Made by a program: the position numbers and the translations under genes. Source: Sulfitobacter sp. EhC04 (lineage in GTDB: Bacteria; Pseudomonadota; Alphaproteobacteria; Rhodobacterales; Rhodobacteraceae). From it: a stretch of DNA of 64,000 bases. The notes under the pieces are model-generated. The model saw only the letters and a program-made list of their open reading frames with translations. It was not told the DNA's origin and ran no database searches. Of the stretch, positions 63,209-64,000 are shown one piece after another. The stretch is taken from contig NZ_LXYI01000049.1 in assembly GCF_001650875.1 (NCBI RefSeq), positions 1-64,000 of the forward strand. Reading direction: 5' to 3'. Numbering within the stretch: position 1 is the stretch's first letter; every line of letters starts with the position of its first letter.

Positions 63209-63347
63209 CCCCCGGTCACGTTTCAACTTTGCGATCATTTCGGGATTCCTGTGCATCTCCGTTGACCCCGCCGATCCTGCTGCGCAAACTGCTGTCATGC
63301 GGGGTGGCTGCCGCCCTGCACCTCATGCTCAGCAAGGAGTTCTGCAC

Positions 63348-64000
63348 ATGCCTGGCTTATCGAAATTTCCCGCCCTGTCCATTCTGGCCCTTTCCGTCGG
63401 GCTGACGGCCGCCCCCCTGTCTGCGCTGGCGGATACGCTGGTGGTGGGCCTTCAGCAGGAACCGACCTCGCTGGACCCGACCGCGGATGCCACCGCCTCC
63501 ATCGACGGCATGCTGACGATGAACGTCTACGAATCCCTCACCATCGTGGCCGAGAACGGCGAGGTGGGGCCAAATCTCGCCACCGAATGGGAGGTCTCGG
63601 AGGACGGGCTGACCTATACCTTCAAACTGGCCTCGGGGGTGACATTCCACGATGGCACCGGTTTCGACGCCGAGGATGTGGTGTTTTCCTTTGACCGCGC
63701 CATGGCCGAGGACAGCGTGAACCCCTCCAAGGACATTTTCAAACCCATCGCCTCCGTCACCGCGCTGGACCCGCAAACGGTCGAGATCACGCTGAAGAAC
63801 AAGGATGCGTTTTTCCTGTTCAACATGGGACAGGGCGACAGTTCGATTGTCGCCGCTGAATCCGCCGATACCAACAACACCAACCCCGTCGGCACCGGCC
63901 CTTTCAAACTGGACAGCTGGACCCGTGGCGACCGCCTGACCCTGGTCAAGAACGCCGAATACCGCGATGCGGACAGCGTGGCGCTGGACAAGGTCGAATT
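63348..64000 (+). CDS. ABC substrate-binding protein, peptide/SBP_bac_5 type (truncated by window end)
   Basis: The ATG at 63348 follows AAGGAG. A signal peptide ends near ALA-DT, then LVVGLQQEPTSLDPTADATAS, YESLTIVAENGEVGPNLATEWEVSEDGLTYTFKL and NPVGTGPFKLDSW, the typical N-terminal half of a DppA/OppA family receptor. The 3' end is outside the window, so the ligand and transporter genes are not seen. Confidence 0.9.
   Translation, partial: MPGLSKFPALSILALSVGLTAAPLSALADTLVVGLQQEPTSLDPTADATASIDGMLTMNVYESLTIVAENGEVGPNLATEWEVSEDGLTYTFKLASGVTFHDGTGFDAEDVVFSFDRAMAEDSVNPSKDIFKPIASVTALDPQTVEITLKNKDAFFLFNMGQGDSSIVAAESADTNNTNPVGTGPFKLDSWTRGDRLTLVKNAEYRDADSVALDKVE

Overview
The window reads as a chromosomal segment of an alphaproteobacterium, most likely a marine roseobacter-type member of Rhodobacteraceae. 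This is inferred from gene content and style: GC-rich coding sequence, chains of ATGA start/stop overlaps, several polyamine-type and Ugp ABC importers, a TRAP importer with a uronate pathway, and a Rieske N-demethylase-type cluster. No rRNA, tRNA or CRISPR array was seen. The last gene runs off the right edge.

Layout. (1) 0.15-11.2 kb: a redox/transport island. fdxA-fpr (minus strand) diverge from a plus-strand series: a DUF971 protein, an AprA-like flavoprotein, an AprB-like two-cluster ferredoxin, a HEAT-repeat protein, an SsuA-type binding protein with a NosL-like tail, an ABC permease, an unrecognised membrane protein, an ABC ATPase, SCO1, PCu(A)C, a dihaem cytochrome c and a Crp/Fnr regulator. 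Nothing in it is an obvious known pathway; it is the best candidate for an undescribed system. (2) 11.6-12.9 kb: a lone AAA/DUF4143 ATPase. (3) 13.2-26.1 kb: an N-methylated-amine type catabolic regulon. It holds a Rieske oxygenase, a Pot-type importer, a PMT-like methyltransferase, an aminotransferase, a GcvT-like protein, two FAD oxidoreductases and a BetI-like TetR. Three copies of the palindrome TTGAGCGCTCAA mark its promoters, and a frameshifted stub of a trimethylamine-dehydrogenase-like gene lies next to one of them.

(4) 26.1-34.3 kb: an insertion-sequence mosaic (IS5, IS6 and IS630 pieces nested in each other) carrying a large AT-richer gene for a glycosidase-like RTX protein and an orphan 179-aa gene. 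(5) 34.3-46.4 kb: a complete-looking hexuronate operon (uxaC, a TRAP importer, kdgF, kduI, kduD, uxuB, uxuA, uxaA) divergent from gntR-kdgK, with two tandem candidate operators between them. (6) 46.4-47.8 kb: an IS5-type element inserted in an IS6 fragment. (7) 47.8-52.2 kb: a glycosyltransferase and a coiled-coil partner, then divergent hemC and hemE. (8) 52.2-56.2 kb: a second Pot-type importer. (9) 56.3-61.0 kb: ugpBAEC, interrupted by an antisense parDE-like module. (10) 61.1-64 kb: candidate Pho boxes facing ugp and a Na/Pi cotransporter, then a truncated peptide-type binding protein.

How the parts work together. The uronate operon would take plant or algal uronates to 2-keto-3-deoxygluconate and its phosphate; the final aldolase is not in the window. 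The 13-26 kb cluster would import a quaternary or N-methylated compound, strip methyl groups with Rieske and folate-linked enzymes, and transaminate the product. The first island probably couples an imported anion or sulfur-type compound to flavin/iron-sulfur chemistry and a copper-dependent periplasmic step; this last point is inference.
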